From Thermoproteota archaeon (GTDB taxonomy: Archaea; Thermoproteota; Methanomethylicia; Methanomethylicales; Methanomethylicaceae): a stretch of DNA of 64,000 nt. The notes beneath the pieces were generated by a model. It did no database searches, was not told the origin of the DNA, and was given only the letters and a program-made list of their open reading frames with translations. The position numbers and the translations under genes were made by a program. Within the stretch, counting starts at the first letter, position 1. Each line of letters starts with the position of its first letter. Of this stretch, positions 1 to 8,543 are shown piece after piece. Location: contig VGLU01000001.1 of the NCBI GenBank assembly GCA_016882195.1, positions 38,001-102,000 of the forward strand, given 5' to 3'.

Positions 1-933
1 GCATTATCCTCGCCCAGCGATCTGGAGACCGATTACATAAGGATCATCAACTCACCTAGGGACTTCTTGCTGCCGAGCAGGGAGCCCCTCTTCAGGTATA
101 GAAGCACCGCAACCGTGACCTCGTACGGTCTAAAGATCAGGTTCCCCACGGTGGAGGGACCATGCCCGGTCACCATCGTGCCCGAGTACACCCCTCCCAA
201 GGTGAAGATCGCGTTCTTTGGCATCCACCCGTGCATGGCCAACTCCATAAGGTACCTCGATAAGGTGATGCTCAGCGAGCCCGCCGACCCCTACTACAAG
301 GCCAGGAGGGAGGACATGTTTGTCGCGGTATTGGAGTGCGAGGAGGGGGACCAATACTGCCTCTGCAAGACCGTTGAGAGCTACAAGGTTCCGGAAGGTT
401 ACGCAGACCTGATGATCAGGAGGGGCGGGGACGGTTTCCTGGTAAGGTCAAGATCAAAGCGCGGGGATGAGCTCCTAGCCTCGTTAAAGAGGGGTGAAGT
501 GGCAGGCAAACCCAAGGATCTCGTCCCGAGGCTGAAGGAGGAGTACGCCTTCGATCGAACCGATGAGGCGGGCATAGACGAGAGGGACGCCTCCGAGTAC
601 GTGGGCGCCTGCACACTCTGCGCCTCCTGCACGGTTACATGCCCCACCTGCTACTGCTCGGACATCGAGGACAAGTTCAGCCTAATGGATCCCTCAAATG
701 TGGAGAGGTCGAGGGTGCGTATGTCCTGCCAGAGGAGGTGCTACAGCATGATCGCCGGCGGAACCACCTTCCTGAATACGAAGGAGGCGAGGTTCAAGTG
801 GCGGCTGAAGCACAAATTCCCGTTCTCTGAGAGGGCGTACCAGCTGGTGGGATGCGTGGGCTGCGGCAACTGCATCGCCTTCTGCCCGGCCAGGATAGAC
901 TTCAGGAAGTTCCTCGGGAGGAGGGTTGCCTGA
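1..933 (+). CDS. hydB: Sulfhydrogenase beta (iron-sulfur) subunit, 5' partial
   Basis: Iron-sulfur subunit of a soluble group 3b [NiFe] hydrogenase; it relays electrons between the catalytic core and the FAD subunit. The frame is open from base 1, so the start lies outside the window and about 310 residues are visible. Two ferredoxin-type clusters are seen: CTLCASC with CPTC (about 609-652) and CVGCGNC with CPA (about 855-893). The following three genes supply FAD/NAD(P), small and large subunits in the order usual for sulfhydrogenases, which supports the name. A TTG at 67 is open-frame interior, not a credible start, because family-like sequence (DFLLPSREPLF) spans it. Confidence 0.9.
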   Translation, partial: ALSSPSDLETDYIRIINSPRDFLLPSREPLFRYRSTATVTSYGLKIRFPTVEGPCPVTIVPEYTPPKVKIAFFGIHPCMANSIRYLDKVMLSEPADPYYKARREDMFVAVLECEEGDQYCLCKTVESYKVPEGYADLMIRRGGDGFLVRSRSKRGDELLASLKRGEVAGKPKDLVPRLKEEYAFDRTDEAGIDERDASEYVGACTLCASCTVTCPTCYCSDIEDKFSLMDPSNVERSRVRMSCQRRCYSMIAGGTTFLNTKEARFKWRLKHKFPFSERAYQLVGCVGCGNCIAFCPARIDFRKFLGRRVA

Positions 934-1751
934 CGTCCAAGGAACCCAACCCCTACCTACCGAGGCCTGCCAGCGTCAACTCGGTCAAGAATGAGAGCTT
1001 GGAGACAAAAACCCTGAGGCTGACGCTCATCAACTGGAGGGCCGATTTCCTTCCAGGCCAGTTCGTCCAGCTTCTGCTCCCTGGTGTTGGAGAGGCCCCC
1101 TTCTGCATAACCTCCTCCCCAAGCGACCCGAAGCACATCGAACTGACGATCCTGAGGAGGGGGCTCGTGACGACCGCTTCTCAGTACATCAGACCCGGAG
1201 ACGCCGTTGGGATCAGGGGACCGCTAGGCAGACCTTTCCCCCTGGATCGTTTTCACGGGAGGGACGTACTGCTGGTTGCCACGGGCATAGGCATAGCCGC
1301 CCTAAGGTCGCTCATACTCTACATACTGGAGAACAGGAAGAAGTTCAAGGAGGTGACGCTACTCTACGGTGCCAGATTTCCAGAGGACCTCGTCTACCGC
1401 GACGAGATCAAATCATGGGCAGAGCATGTCAAGGTGATGGTCACCCTGAGCAAGGCAACCGAACAGTGGTCCGGTCTGAGGGGGAGGGTCACAGATCACC
1501 TCAAGGAAGTTTCCCTGCACAAGGACTTAGTAGCCGTGGTCTGCGGCTCACCGGCGGTGATGGAGAGCATCACCAACGAGCTGATCAAGTACGGGTTGAG
1601 CAGTGAGAACATCTACGTCTCTCTGGAGAGGCACATGAAGTGCGGTATAGGAAAGTGCGCCAGGTGCCTCATCCCAGGCGGTCTGCTGGTATGCAAGGAC
1701 GGTCCGGTGTTCAGCGCCAGCGAGATCAGCATTAAGGCCATTGGTGAGTGA
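930..1751 (+). CDS. hydG: Sulfhydrogenase gamma subunit (FAD/NAD(P)-binding)
   Basis: Flavin subunit that passes electrons between the iron-sulfur subunit and NAD(P). An FAD-binding ferredoxin-reductase domain (SSP motif after GEAPFCIT) is followed by a nucleotide-binding domain with a Gly-rich turn (ATGIGIAALRS) and a C-terminal cysteine cluster (CGIGKCARC then C) typical of PyrK/HydG proteins. The start is uncertain. The frame is open from an ATG at 852, which would overlap hydB by 82 nt. No ATG/GTG/TTG occurs from there to a TTG at 999. A CTG at 930 sits just after a GGGAGGAGGG ribosome site and overlaps the hydB stop as CTGA, so I chose it. Confidence 0.85.
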   Translation: MTSKEPNPYLPRPASVNSVKNESLETKTLRLTLINWRADFLPGQFVQLLLPGVGEAPFCITSSPSDPKHIELTILRRGLVTTASQYIRPGDAVGIRGPLGRPFPLDRFHGRDVLLVATGIGIAALRSLILYILENRKKFKEVTLLYGARFPEDLVYRDEIKSWAEHVKVMVTLSKATEQWSGLRGRVTDHLKEVSLHKDLVAVVCGSPAVMESITNELIKYGLSSENIYVSLERHMKCGIGKCARCLIPGGLLVCKDGPVFSASEISIKAIGE

Positions 1752-1752
1752 G

Positions 1753-2496
1753 ATGAAACTGGCATTCTACTCGCTGACTTCATGCGAGGGTTGCCTGACA
1801 ACCCTCATAACAAAGCTCGGCCCCGACCTAGAGGGCTTGTGGAACAACTTTGACATAGACTACTTCAAGCTGGTGAGGGAGCCCGTGGGCGGTAGCAGGA
1901 TACCCAAGGCAGACATAGCATTTGTGGAGGGGGCGGTGGTGACGAACCTCGACAGAGAGCAGCTCCTTGAGATAAGAAAGAACTCCCGCTTTGTGGTTGC
2001 CCTCGGCACCTGCGCCTCAAGTGGAAACATCGCCTACACGGCCTCGAGGGGGGTGGACCTGAAGGGCAGGCGCCTGAGGGACGTTGAGATCTCGGAGGCG
2101 GAGCCCATCTCCTCTGTGATCACCGTGGACTATGAACTGAGCGGATGTCCGGTCAGCGCCGAGGAGTTCACCGATGCCTTATTGAGACTCGTGAACAGCA
2201 TCGAGCCCGTCCAGCCGGACTTCAGCGTCTGTTACGAGTGCAAGATGAAGGGGAACGACTGCCTCTTGGAGAAGAGGAGGGTCTGCCTGGGACCCCTTGC
2301 CATGGGGGGTTGCGGAGCCGCCTGCACGTCCGTGGGGGCTCCCTGCTTCAGCTGCCGTGGACCGGCCGCCGAGGCGGATCTTGATGCATACCTCAAGACC
2401 ATCGAGAAGAAGGGCGTCGACAGGCAGAGGGCATTGATGCTGCTACACATGTTTACGGGGAAGAAGGTTAAGGAGGTTCTGAAGAATGAGCAGTAA
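1753..2496 (+). CDS. hydD: Sulfhydrogenase delta (small, NiFe electron-transfer) subunit
   Basis: Small subunit of the group 3b hydrogenase, carrying the iron-sulfur clusters closest to the NiFe site. The N-terminus has the proximal-cluster motif (Cys11 and Cys14 in TSCEGC), then GTCASSG and SGCPVS; a cysteine-rich C-terminal part (CYECKMKGNDC, CTSVGAPCFSC) should bind two further clusters. The length of 247 residues fits the family. The ATG at 1753 lies 1 nt after the hydG stop; an upstream in-frame TTG/GTG at 1741/1744 is possible but adds only four residues. It is translationally coupled to both neighbours. Confidence 0.92.
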   Translation: MKLAFYSLTSCEGCLTTLITKLGPDLEGLWNNFDIDYFKLVREPVGGSRIPKADIAFVEGAVVTNLDREQLLEIRKNSRFVVALGTCASSGNIAYTASRGVDLKGRRLRDVEISEAEPISSVITVDYELSGCPVSAEEFTDALLRLVNSIEPVQPDFSVCYECKMKGNDCLLEKRRVCLGPLAMGGCGAACTSVGAPCFSCRGPAAEADLDAYLKTIEKKGVDRQRALMLLHMFTGKKVKEVLKNEQ

Positions 2497-3796
2497 AGAG
2501 ATAATTATCGATACCAGCGAGCTCAGGTTTATCGAGGGGCACGGCCGTCTCACGGTGAAGATCTCCGGAAAGGATGTCGTGGCGGAGTTCCATAACCTTG
2601 AGGGGCCACGTTTTCTGACCAAGTACCTGAGGGGTAAGCCTGCGGAGATGGCTCCAAGGGTGGCCTCGAGGATCTGCGGCCTCTGCTACACGGTACATTC
2701 CATCAGCGCCGCGGAGGCGGTGGAGAGAGCCCTGGGCATCAAAGTGTCGAAGGAGGTCAGAGATCTGAGGAACGTACTTTACCTAGCAAACAACCTCAGG
2801 AGCCATATGATGCATCTCCTCTACCTCTCCATTCCAGCAATAGAGGGACTGATCAGCGTTCTGAGGATGAGGGACAAGAATGTCTTCAGGGTTGGATCTC
2901 GGATCCTAACCAAGGCCACGGAGCTGATTGAGATATGGGGAGGGAGATCGGTCCACGTGCCCAACGTCGTTGTCGGCGGATTCGGTGCGCCGATAAGGAG
3001 GAAGGAGCTTCTAAAATCTGTGAAGGATCTGGCAGGACTCCTAGAGGATGCCCAAGGCTTCGTCAGATACGCCATGGACCTTGAGCTTCCGGATCTGGAG
3101 AGGTACCGAGTCCTAGCAGCATCGAAGAAGCCCGGCACCTACCCCATATATTCGGAGGATGCCGCCATTGCGCTCTCCGACGGCTCGATCATGAATGGTC
3201 AGGAGTATTACGAGGGACTTGAGGAGGTGACGAAGGAGTACTCCACCTCGAAGCACGTCTACTTCAAGGACACGGAGATCACGGTGGGAGCCCTGTCCAG
3301 GATGATGCTGAACAGGAGGTACCTCAGCTTTGGGGCGAGAACTCTGGTGGAGGAGGTGGAGTGGAGGATAAATCCTTTCTTGGTGGTGAAGGCGCAGGCC
3401 GTAGAGGTCATACACTACATGGAGGAGCTGATCAGGCTAGGAGGCGAGCTCGCGGATGTCATAATGGAGACGGAAAATCCTGCGGTCTGCAGCGTCGTGG
3501 ATCTTGAGACGGCAGAGGGCGCCTATGGTGGAAGTAAAGGGAGGGGAGTATTCATCGCAGAGGCTCCACGGGGCATGCTCTGCCACTCCTGCGAGGTGGA
3601 GGACGGTCTTATAAAGGAGTACAGGGTTTACACGCCCACCGCGGTCAACTCAATGAGCATAGAGAGGGACGCCGTGGAGCTCGTCAAGAGGTTCAGACCG
3701 ATAGGCATGGAGAAGCTAAAGTTCATACTGGAGGACCTCGTCAGGAGCTACGACCCCTGCCTCTCCTGCGCGGTGAGCCTCGACGTTTATGGGTGA
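2486..3796 (+). CDS. hydA: Sulfhydrogenase alpha (NiFe large) subunit
   Basis: Catalytic subunit of the group 3b hydrogenase, holding the NiFe(CN)2CO centre that oxidises or evolves H2, with possible polysulfide reduction as known for this family. Both cysteine pairs that bind nickel are present: RICGLC (Cys64, Cys67) and DPCLSC at the C-terminus (Cys425, Cys428). Only eight residues follow the last cysteine, so there is no long cleavable tail, and the usual His/Arg three places after the motif is Ser. The ATG overlaps the hydD stop by 11 nt and has a GGAGG site about 8 nt upstream. Confidence 0.95.
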   Translation: MSSKEIIIDTSELRFIEGHGRLTVKISGKDVVAEFHNLEGPRFLTKYLRGKPAEMAPRVASRICGLCYTVHSISAAEAVERALGIKVSKEVRDLRNVLYLANNLRSHMMHLLYLSIPAIEGLISVLRMRDKNVFRVGSRILTKATELIEIWGGRSVHVPNVVVGGFGAPIRRKELLKSVKDLAGLLEDAQGFVRYAMDLELPDLERYRVLAASKKPGTYPIYSEDAAIALSDGSIMNGQEYYEGLEEVTKEYSTSKHVYFKDTEITVGALSRMMLNRRYLSFGARTLVEEVEWRINPFLVVKAQAVEVIHYMEELIRLGGELADVIMETENPAVCSVVDLETAEGAYGGSKGRGVFIAEAPRGMLCHSCEVEDGLIKEYRVYTPTAVNSMSIERDAVELVKRFRPIGMEKLKFILEDLVRSYDPCLSCAVSLDVYG

Positions 3797-3808
3797 CAGG
3801 ATCGTGCG

Positions 3809-4144
3809 GTGAAAAGAATGAAGATCAGGAAGATAAGCGGGCAGCAACTGAAGGGCATGCTGGCGGGGGAGGACCGGTTCGTTGCCGTATTCACCGCCAG
3901 TTGGTGCAGCTTCTGCAGGGTGCTGAGGAGGGAGGTCGAGGCTGCTACGCTGGACTTCACGGTCGTCGAGGTCGACATCTCCGACGAGGGCGACAGCAGC
4001 TGGGAGGAGTTCGAGATAAGCACCGTGCCCACGGCTCTTTTATTCGAGGATGGTAAGGAGGCCGCGAGGAGACCCCCCTCGATCGACGGGCTTAGGCTCA
4101 AAGACCTCAGGGAACTCGGCGGTAGGCGATCCGGATCGCCATGA
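3809..4144 (+). CDS. Thioredoxin-like protein
   Basis: A 111-residue thioredoxin-fold protein with the redox motif WCSFC (Cys33, Cys36) after a short beta strand and the cis-proline region STVPTA. It starts 12 nt after hydA (GTG at 3809; an ATG at 3818 is equally possible) and is probably cotranscribed with the hydrogenase. It may protect or reduce a partner protein there, but that is inference. The 3' end overlaps the convergent MFS gene by 38 nt. Confidence 0.8.
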   Translation: MKRMKIRKISGQQLKGMLAGEDRFVAVFTASWCSFCRVLRREVEAATLDFTVVEVDISDEGDSSWEEFEISTVPTALLFEDGKEAARRPPSIDGLRLKDLRELGGRRSGSP

Positions 4145-5243
4145 GAGTTATCAATATCGAGAAGGCGCCAACGAGGCCGAGGATAAGGTAGGGGAAGGAG
4201 GGCGCTATGGTGAACCCCAGGTATCCCATTGTGAGGGGGCCAATCAGTTGGCCTAGGCCTATGGACGACTCAAAGAGACCCGCGTAGAGCCCCTTGGCGG
4301 CCTTGTTTAGCATGTATACCAAAGAGTATGCGTAGAGAAAACCCAACGAGAGACCCAAGAAGGCCACGGAGACGGCGAAGCCATAGATGGACGGCATGGC
4401 CCAAGACGCAAACATGGCCAAGGACAGGAAGAGCATGCCCGCGGGAAGCATCTTCTCCTTCACGAGCTGGACAAGCCTATAGTAGAAGAGGAAGACGGCG
4501 GTCCTCATGATCCCTGCGAGGCCCACCAAGTACCCGATGAATGAGGGGGAGATCCCGTTCATGCTTGCGTACGCTGGGAACAGGAAGAAGAAGGAGAGAA
4601 CCGTGAAGCCCCACAGTATCATGGTATACAGGATGATGGGCATGCCCATATTGGAAGTCATTTCCGTTACCTGATCCTCTTTATGGCTTACGCCAGCACC
4701 CCTGACATAGAAGAGGACGATTATGCTGAGTGCCATGAGGAGGGCGGTGCATACGAAGGCGTACACGATGTCGGTGAATGAGACCAAGATGCCCATAAGG
4801 AAGGGCCCGACCATGTAGCCGGCACTCCATGAGACGCTGTACAGCCCGACGGCCGCCGATCTGGACCTCCCCGGGGCGTTGTCCCCAACGAAGGCCTCCG
4901 CGGAGGGCCATATGAGCGAGAAGGAGGTCCCTTCGAGGATCCTGAGCACTGCCAGCTGCGAAAGCCCCGATGAGACCGCGTAGGAGAGGGATGCCGCCAG
5001 ATAGATGCCCAGACCGCCGATTATGACGAGCTTCCTCCCCACCCTGTCGGAGAGCTTTCCGAAGATAGCGGGCGCGAAGACATAGGGCAGGGCGACCAGT
5101 GCACCCAAGATGCCAAGCTCCCACTCATTGGCTGAGAACGTGAGGCCTGCAAAGAGGGGGACCGCGGGCGTCATAATTCCAAAGCCGGTGGATAGCAGGA
5201 AGATGGCGAGGTAGAACATGTACATGGGTGTTCTGCGGATCAA
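4107..5243 (-). CDS. Major facilitator superfamily transporter
   Basis: A 378-residue polytopic membrane protein with about 12 hydrophobic segments. It has the MFS loop motif between helices 2 and 3 (GKLSDRVGRK) and a long hydrophilic central loop around residue 185, so it is a single-polypeptide secondary transporter. Nothing in the sequence shows the substrate. The TTG at 5243 was used; ATGs at 5225 and 5219 are alternatives that keep the first helix. It runs against the hydrogenase operon and is followed on the same strand by another MFS gene. Confidence 0.85.
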   Translation of the reverse strand: MIRRTPMYMFYLAIFLLSTGFGIMTPAVPLFAGLTFSANEWELGILGALVALPYVFAPAIFGKLSDRVGRKLVIIGGLGIYLAASLSYAVSSGLSQLAVLRILEGTSFSLIWPSAEAFVGDNAPGRSRSAAVGLYSVSWSAGYMVGPFLMGILVSFTDIVYAFVCTALLMALSIIVLFYVRGAGVSHKEDQVTEMTSNMGMPIILYTMILWGFTVLSFFFLFPAYASMNGISPSFIGYLVGLAGIMRTAVFLFYYRLVQLVKEKMLPAGMLFLSLAMFASWAMPSIYGFAVSVAFLGLSLGFLYAYSLVYMLNKAAKGLYAGLFESSIGLGQLIGPLTMGYLGFTIAPSFPYLILGLVGAFSILITLMAIRIAYRRVP

Positions 5244-5333
5244 ACTCTCTATCCCCCAATGTTGATTAGCCTGGCTGGAACTCCTTTACTCCACCTCGGA
5301 GGGAGATAAAAAACTTCCCATCGCCACATCTCC

Positions 5334-6455
5334 TCATGTCCTCACCGACTTGCCACGAGCCAGAGAGGCAAACAGACCGATGACGCAGAGTACCGAGAAT
5401 ATTAGGAAGGCAGCCCTTAATCCGGCGATAAAAGGTTCGCTGTTGGCGGGCGACAGCACTACGGTTCCAACAAATATCGATAGCACGACCATGGCAATTG
5501 CCATGCTGACCACCTGCCCAAGGAGTCGCATAGTTGATACCATCGCCGAGGCTATACCGAAAACGTTCCTCTCCACCGAACCCATTATTGCGTTGGTGTT
5601 GGGAGAGCTGAAGAGGGCGAAGCCTACACCCATTACCATCAGAACGGCTATGATTAGCAAGATATCGGTCCCTCTATCTATGAGGATGAAGGCAACAAGA
5701 CCGGCAGCGTTTATCCCTATGCCCAAGGAGGCCACCAGTCTGGGCGCTATCCTGTCCGAGAGCCACCCTGCAGCGGGGGAGAGGAGGACCTGAACCACCG
5801 GCTGGGCGACCAGAATCGTTCCGGCAATCTGAGCGTCCAGCCCCTTGACGAGCTGAAGGTACAGGCTCAGAAAGAACGAGATGGCGTAGGTTGCGCTGTA
5901 GTTTATCAGCGCCGCCAGGTTGGAGAAGGCGAATACGCGATTGTACCTGAAGAGCCTGAGATCGAGCACGGGTGACGGTACTCTCAACTCCCAAGCTATG
6001 AATAGCGAGAGGCAGAGAAGACCCCCCAACAGCGCCAGAAGGGTCTGCAGCGGCAAGCCAGCCACCGTCGTACCTCCGCCCGAGTTCGAGAAGGAGAGGG
6101 ACCCCCATATAATCGAGGTGAGCGCTACTCCATAGAGTATGGAGCCGGCGAGGTCGAACTTCGATCCAGAAGCGTCCGCCCACTCGTCCTTGAGCCAGTA
6201 GAACGTGAGGAGGGCGGCGATCAGACCTAAAGGCACGCTCACTAGGAATATGCTCCTCCAGCCGAAGTTCTGAGTAAGGACCCCGCCCAGGAAGGGACCC
6301 AAGGCAATCCCCGTGTACACCGTCGCCACGTTTATCCCCAAGGCCCTCCCCCTCTCCCCCGGCGGGAAGACCGAGGTGAGGATGGCAACAGAGGTGCCGA
6401 ATATCATTGAGCCCCCAAAGCCCTGAACCACCCTAGATATGAGCAGAGATGCCAC
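5334..6455 (-). CDS. DHA2-type MFS drug transporter, N-terminally truncated
   Basis: A 373-residue membrane protein resembling 14-helix DHA2 exporters (motif SRVVQGFGGSM, then GPFLGGVLT in helix 5). Full members have about 450-480 residues. The GTG start at 6455 lies inside what should be helix 3. The same frame stays open upstream to a TAA at 6558-6560 and still reads like helix 2 (VFLAGLLIFTAAS), but helix 1 and the DxxGRR loop are gone and there is no start codon there. The 5' end collides with the divergent winged-helix gene at 6506, so this is probably a decaying or rearranged gene. Confidence 0.7.
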   Translation of the reverse strand: MASLLISRVVQGFGGSMIFGTSVAILTSVFPPGERGRALGINVATVYTGIALGPFLGGVLTQNFGWRSIFLVSVPLGLIAALLTFYWLKDEWADASGSKFDLAGSILYGVALTSIIWGSLSFSNSGGGTTVAGLPLQTLLALLGGLLCLSLFIAWELRVPSPVLDLRLFRYNRVFAFSNLAALINYSATYAISFFLSLYLQLVKGLDAQIAGTILVAQPVVQVLLSPAAGWLSDRIAPRLVASLGIGINAAGLVAFILIDRGTDILLIIAVLMVMGVGFALFSSPNTNAIMGSVERNVFGIASAMVSTMRLLGQVVSMAIAMVVLSIFVGTVVLSPANSEPFIAGLRAAFLIFSVLCVIGLFASLARGKSVRT

Positions 6456-6505
6456 CGAGTTGGAGAGCGATACAGCAAAGGACGCAGCAGTGAATATCAG
6501 CAGAC

Positions 6506-6778
6506 CTGCGAGGAAGACGCTCGAGGCTAGAAATATATATTGACATACTGGCGTGCATTAGGAGAGGCGTGCAAAGCCCGACCAACATAATGTATAAGGC
6601 AAACCTTTCTTGGGAACCCCTGCAGGAGCACCTCCGTTCACTGCTTGAACAGAATCTCATTGTGCGTGAAGCTGTGGGGGCGAGGGAGAGGTATCGGATT
6701 ACCGAACGCGGGGTCAGCGTTCTAACCTACTTCGGAAAGGTGAAGGACGAGTTGCCGCCCCTCAAAATCTCAGTCTGA
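6506..6778 (+). CDS. Archaeal winged helix-turn-helix DNA-binding protein
   Basis: A protein of about 90 residues of the archaeal single-domain winged-helix type. The hallmark N-terminal RRSRLEIYIDIL is followed by TNIMYKANLSW and a recognition helix plus wing (GARERYRITERG). No ATG/GTG/TTG precedes the conserved start; the only candidate is a CTG at 6506, while the GTG at 6569 would remove the first helix. The conserved 5' coding sequence overlaps, on the other strand, the residual frame of the truncated DHA2 transporter. Confidence 0.65.
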   Translation: MRGRRSRLEIYIDILACIRRGVQSPTNIMYKANLSWEPLQEHLRSLLEQNLIVREAVGARERYRITERGVSVLTYFGKVKDELPPLKISV

Positions 6779-7111
6779 AATGTGCTCCGCAGGGACGTTC
6801 AGCTCCTCACTCAACCAGCCTTTCAGGTTCAGTATGTACCTGTAGACCGTAACACCGGCGACTGCAATCAGGATAATGTCCTTGTTCCGCATCTGGAAGG
6901 CGACCGCCTTCGCGCCCCTTCCCCTCATTTTAAAGTCAGTCCAGCTCTCGCACTCCACCACAGTGGCCTCAGGGGCCCTCCGCCTGATCTCCTGGATCGC
7001 TGCCCTGAGTTCCTCGATGGATCCGTCCAGGCTCTTCTCGTGCTCCTTCAAGGTGTTGATGATCAGGTCGAGTACCTCAGCCTTTCCCTCCCCCACCACC
7101 ATGTTACACAC
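6770..7111 (-). CDS. Hypothetical protein
   Basis: A 113-residue protein I do not recognise. Residues 1-50 are charged and helical, probably a coiled coil (KAEVLDLI to IQEIRRR). A mixed region follows, with a hydrophobic strand (DIILIAVAGVTVYRY) and WLSEELNVPAEHISD at the end. The ATG at 7111 or 7102 may start it; CACC-type spacing before either gives no clear choice. Its 3' end overlaps the convergent winged-helix gene by 9 nt. Confidence 0.55.
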   Translation of the reverse strand: MCNMVVGEGKAEVLDLIINTLKEHEKSLDGSIEELRAAIQEIRRRAPEATVVECESWTDFKMRGRGAKAVAFQMRNKDIILIAVAGVTVYRYILNLKGWLSEELNVPAEHISD

Positions 7112-7290
7112 CTCAAAATAAATTCGTTAACTCCTAACAGGTAATGACTAACTAATATAAATAACTGCCTAACCACTAATATGGTTTTATAATATATATT
7201 CTACCTTCACGGGTCTTTACTTCTTATAGGCTGATCTAGGCAGGATGAAAATTACAGAAGAAGACTGTAGGTCAGTCCCTTAAATATTTA

Positions 7291-7686
7291 ATGGTCTGCA
7301 TTATCCACGGCCTCATCGCCACATCGCTGTTTTCCATGCCGGGCGGGCTCGCCGCCGATCAGCCGGAGTTCGATGTAACCGTGGCTGACGGCGTGGCCGA
7401 CGGGAACGCCGTGTTTATTCAAGATCCCGCATGGCCCCTGCAGCAGATAGGGGCGGACGTGGCCATATCCAGGAACGTCACAGGCCAGAGCGTACGCATA
7501 GCCATCATTGACACGGGCATAGACTACAGCCACCCTGACCTGATGCACGCCTATGTAGGCGGGTACGACTTTGTCAACAGTGACGATGATCCCTACGACG
7601 ACCACGGCCACGGGACATTCGTGGCGGGCGTCATCGCCGGAACCATCGACGGGAGGAGAGGCAGCCCATGGCGGTTTAGAATATGA
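7291..7686 (+). pseudogene. Subtilisin-like (S8) protease fragment
   Basis: The 131-residue frame has an N-terminal hydrophobic stretch like a signal peptide, a short prodomain-like part and the first half of a subtilase domain. The catalytic Asp (IDTGID, Asp74) and His (DDHGHGTFVAG, His105) are present. The oxyanion Asn and the nucleophile Ser are absent: the homology stops after GTIDG and the frame ends 10 residues later. No continuation was seen in the other frames before the next gene. It is best read as a truncated remnant without activity. Confidence 0.7.
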
Positions 7687-7760
7687 TGGCGGTTGACTGC
7701 ATATACGTTCTTATGTTCAATAGCTGCGCACTTACACTCAAGAGAACCGTTGAAGACATG

Positions 7761-8543
7761 TTAGAAGGCGGAATCGCAGCGTACCCCCCGCCTTTTGCAT
7801 GTGTCCTCGAGCGTTCTAAAGGTCCTTTCCAAGGTGCCTCGTCTTATGGAGAGGATATCGTTCACTGATAGGATCCTTCCGATCCTTGTCAGCATCATGG
7901 GCTTGATGTTGAGGCGGTCGTACAGGATCCTGCTCCTCGTCCTCTGGGCCAGACCGGTTATGGACTCGATCTCCTCTGGGGAGTCGTTAAAGCCAGGGAT
8001 TACCGGACCGTAGAATATCCATGTCCTTACCCCCTTAGAGGAAGCCTCCTCCAACGCATGAACCCTCTCCTCGGGTGGCGGAGCCCCTGGCTCAAAGCAC
8101 CTGCGGAACGCATCGTCCATGGAGGTTATTGTCATGCCGACCTCGAAATTGTCCCCCTTCATTATGTCCAGATCCCTCAGAACGAGTGGCGACTTCGTCT
8201 GCACCGAGACCGGGAACTCCGCATCCTTAAGCATGGAGAGGGCCTCCCGCGTTATCCCCAAGGACCGCTCAACGGGCTGGTACGGGTCGGTCACTGTGCT
8301 CACGCCAACGGCGCCGGGGCGTAGCCTCTTCAGATCAGCGCGAAGGTGATCAAGGACGCCCTCCTTAACAAGTACTTCGCCCCCCCACTCAGATGAGGAG
8401 ACGCGCCCCTTGAGCACGTCCGGGACGTAACAGTAGAGGCAGCCGTGCTGACAACCCACATAGGGGTTAAACGCGTACATCAGCCCGGGAAGCGCGCTCC
8501 TCGAGAGCGCCGATTTGCAGGGTATCGCCTTTACCTCGATCAT
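7761..8543 (-). CDS. SPL-family radical SAM protein
   Basis: A 260-residue radical SAM protein of the spore-photoproduct-lyase-like group. The cluster motif CQHGCLYC (Cys31, Cys35, Cys38) is followed by the TDPYQPVE signature and QTKSPLVLRD, both common in this group. The start ATG overlaps the stop of the upstream Nre gene (ATGA), so both are made from one message. That fits a shared role in DNA repair, though the substrate of archaeal members is not known from sequence. Confidence 0.85.
   Translation of the reverse strand: MIEVKAIPCKSALSRSALPGLMYAFNPYVGCQHGCLYCYVPDVLKGRVSSSEWGGEVLVKEGVLDHLRADLKRLRPGAVGVSTVTDPYQPVERSLGITREALSMLKDAEFPVSVQTKSPLVLRDLDIMKGDNFEVGMTITSMDDAFRRCFEPGAPPPEERVHALEEASSKGVRTWIFYGPVIPGFNDSPEEIESITGLAQRTRSRILYDRLNIKPMMLTRIGRILSVNDILSIRRGTLERTFRTLEDTCKRRGVRCDSAF

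Noticed and set aside
7683-7868. Short plus-strand frame between the subtilase remnant and the radical SAM gene
   Set aside because: No family-like sequence and it overlaps the radical SAM 3' end on the other strand.
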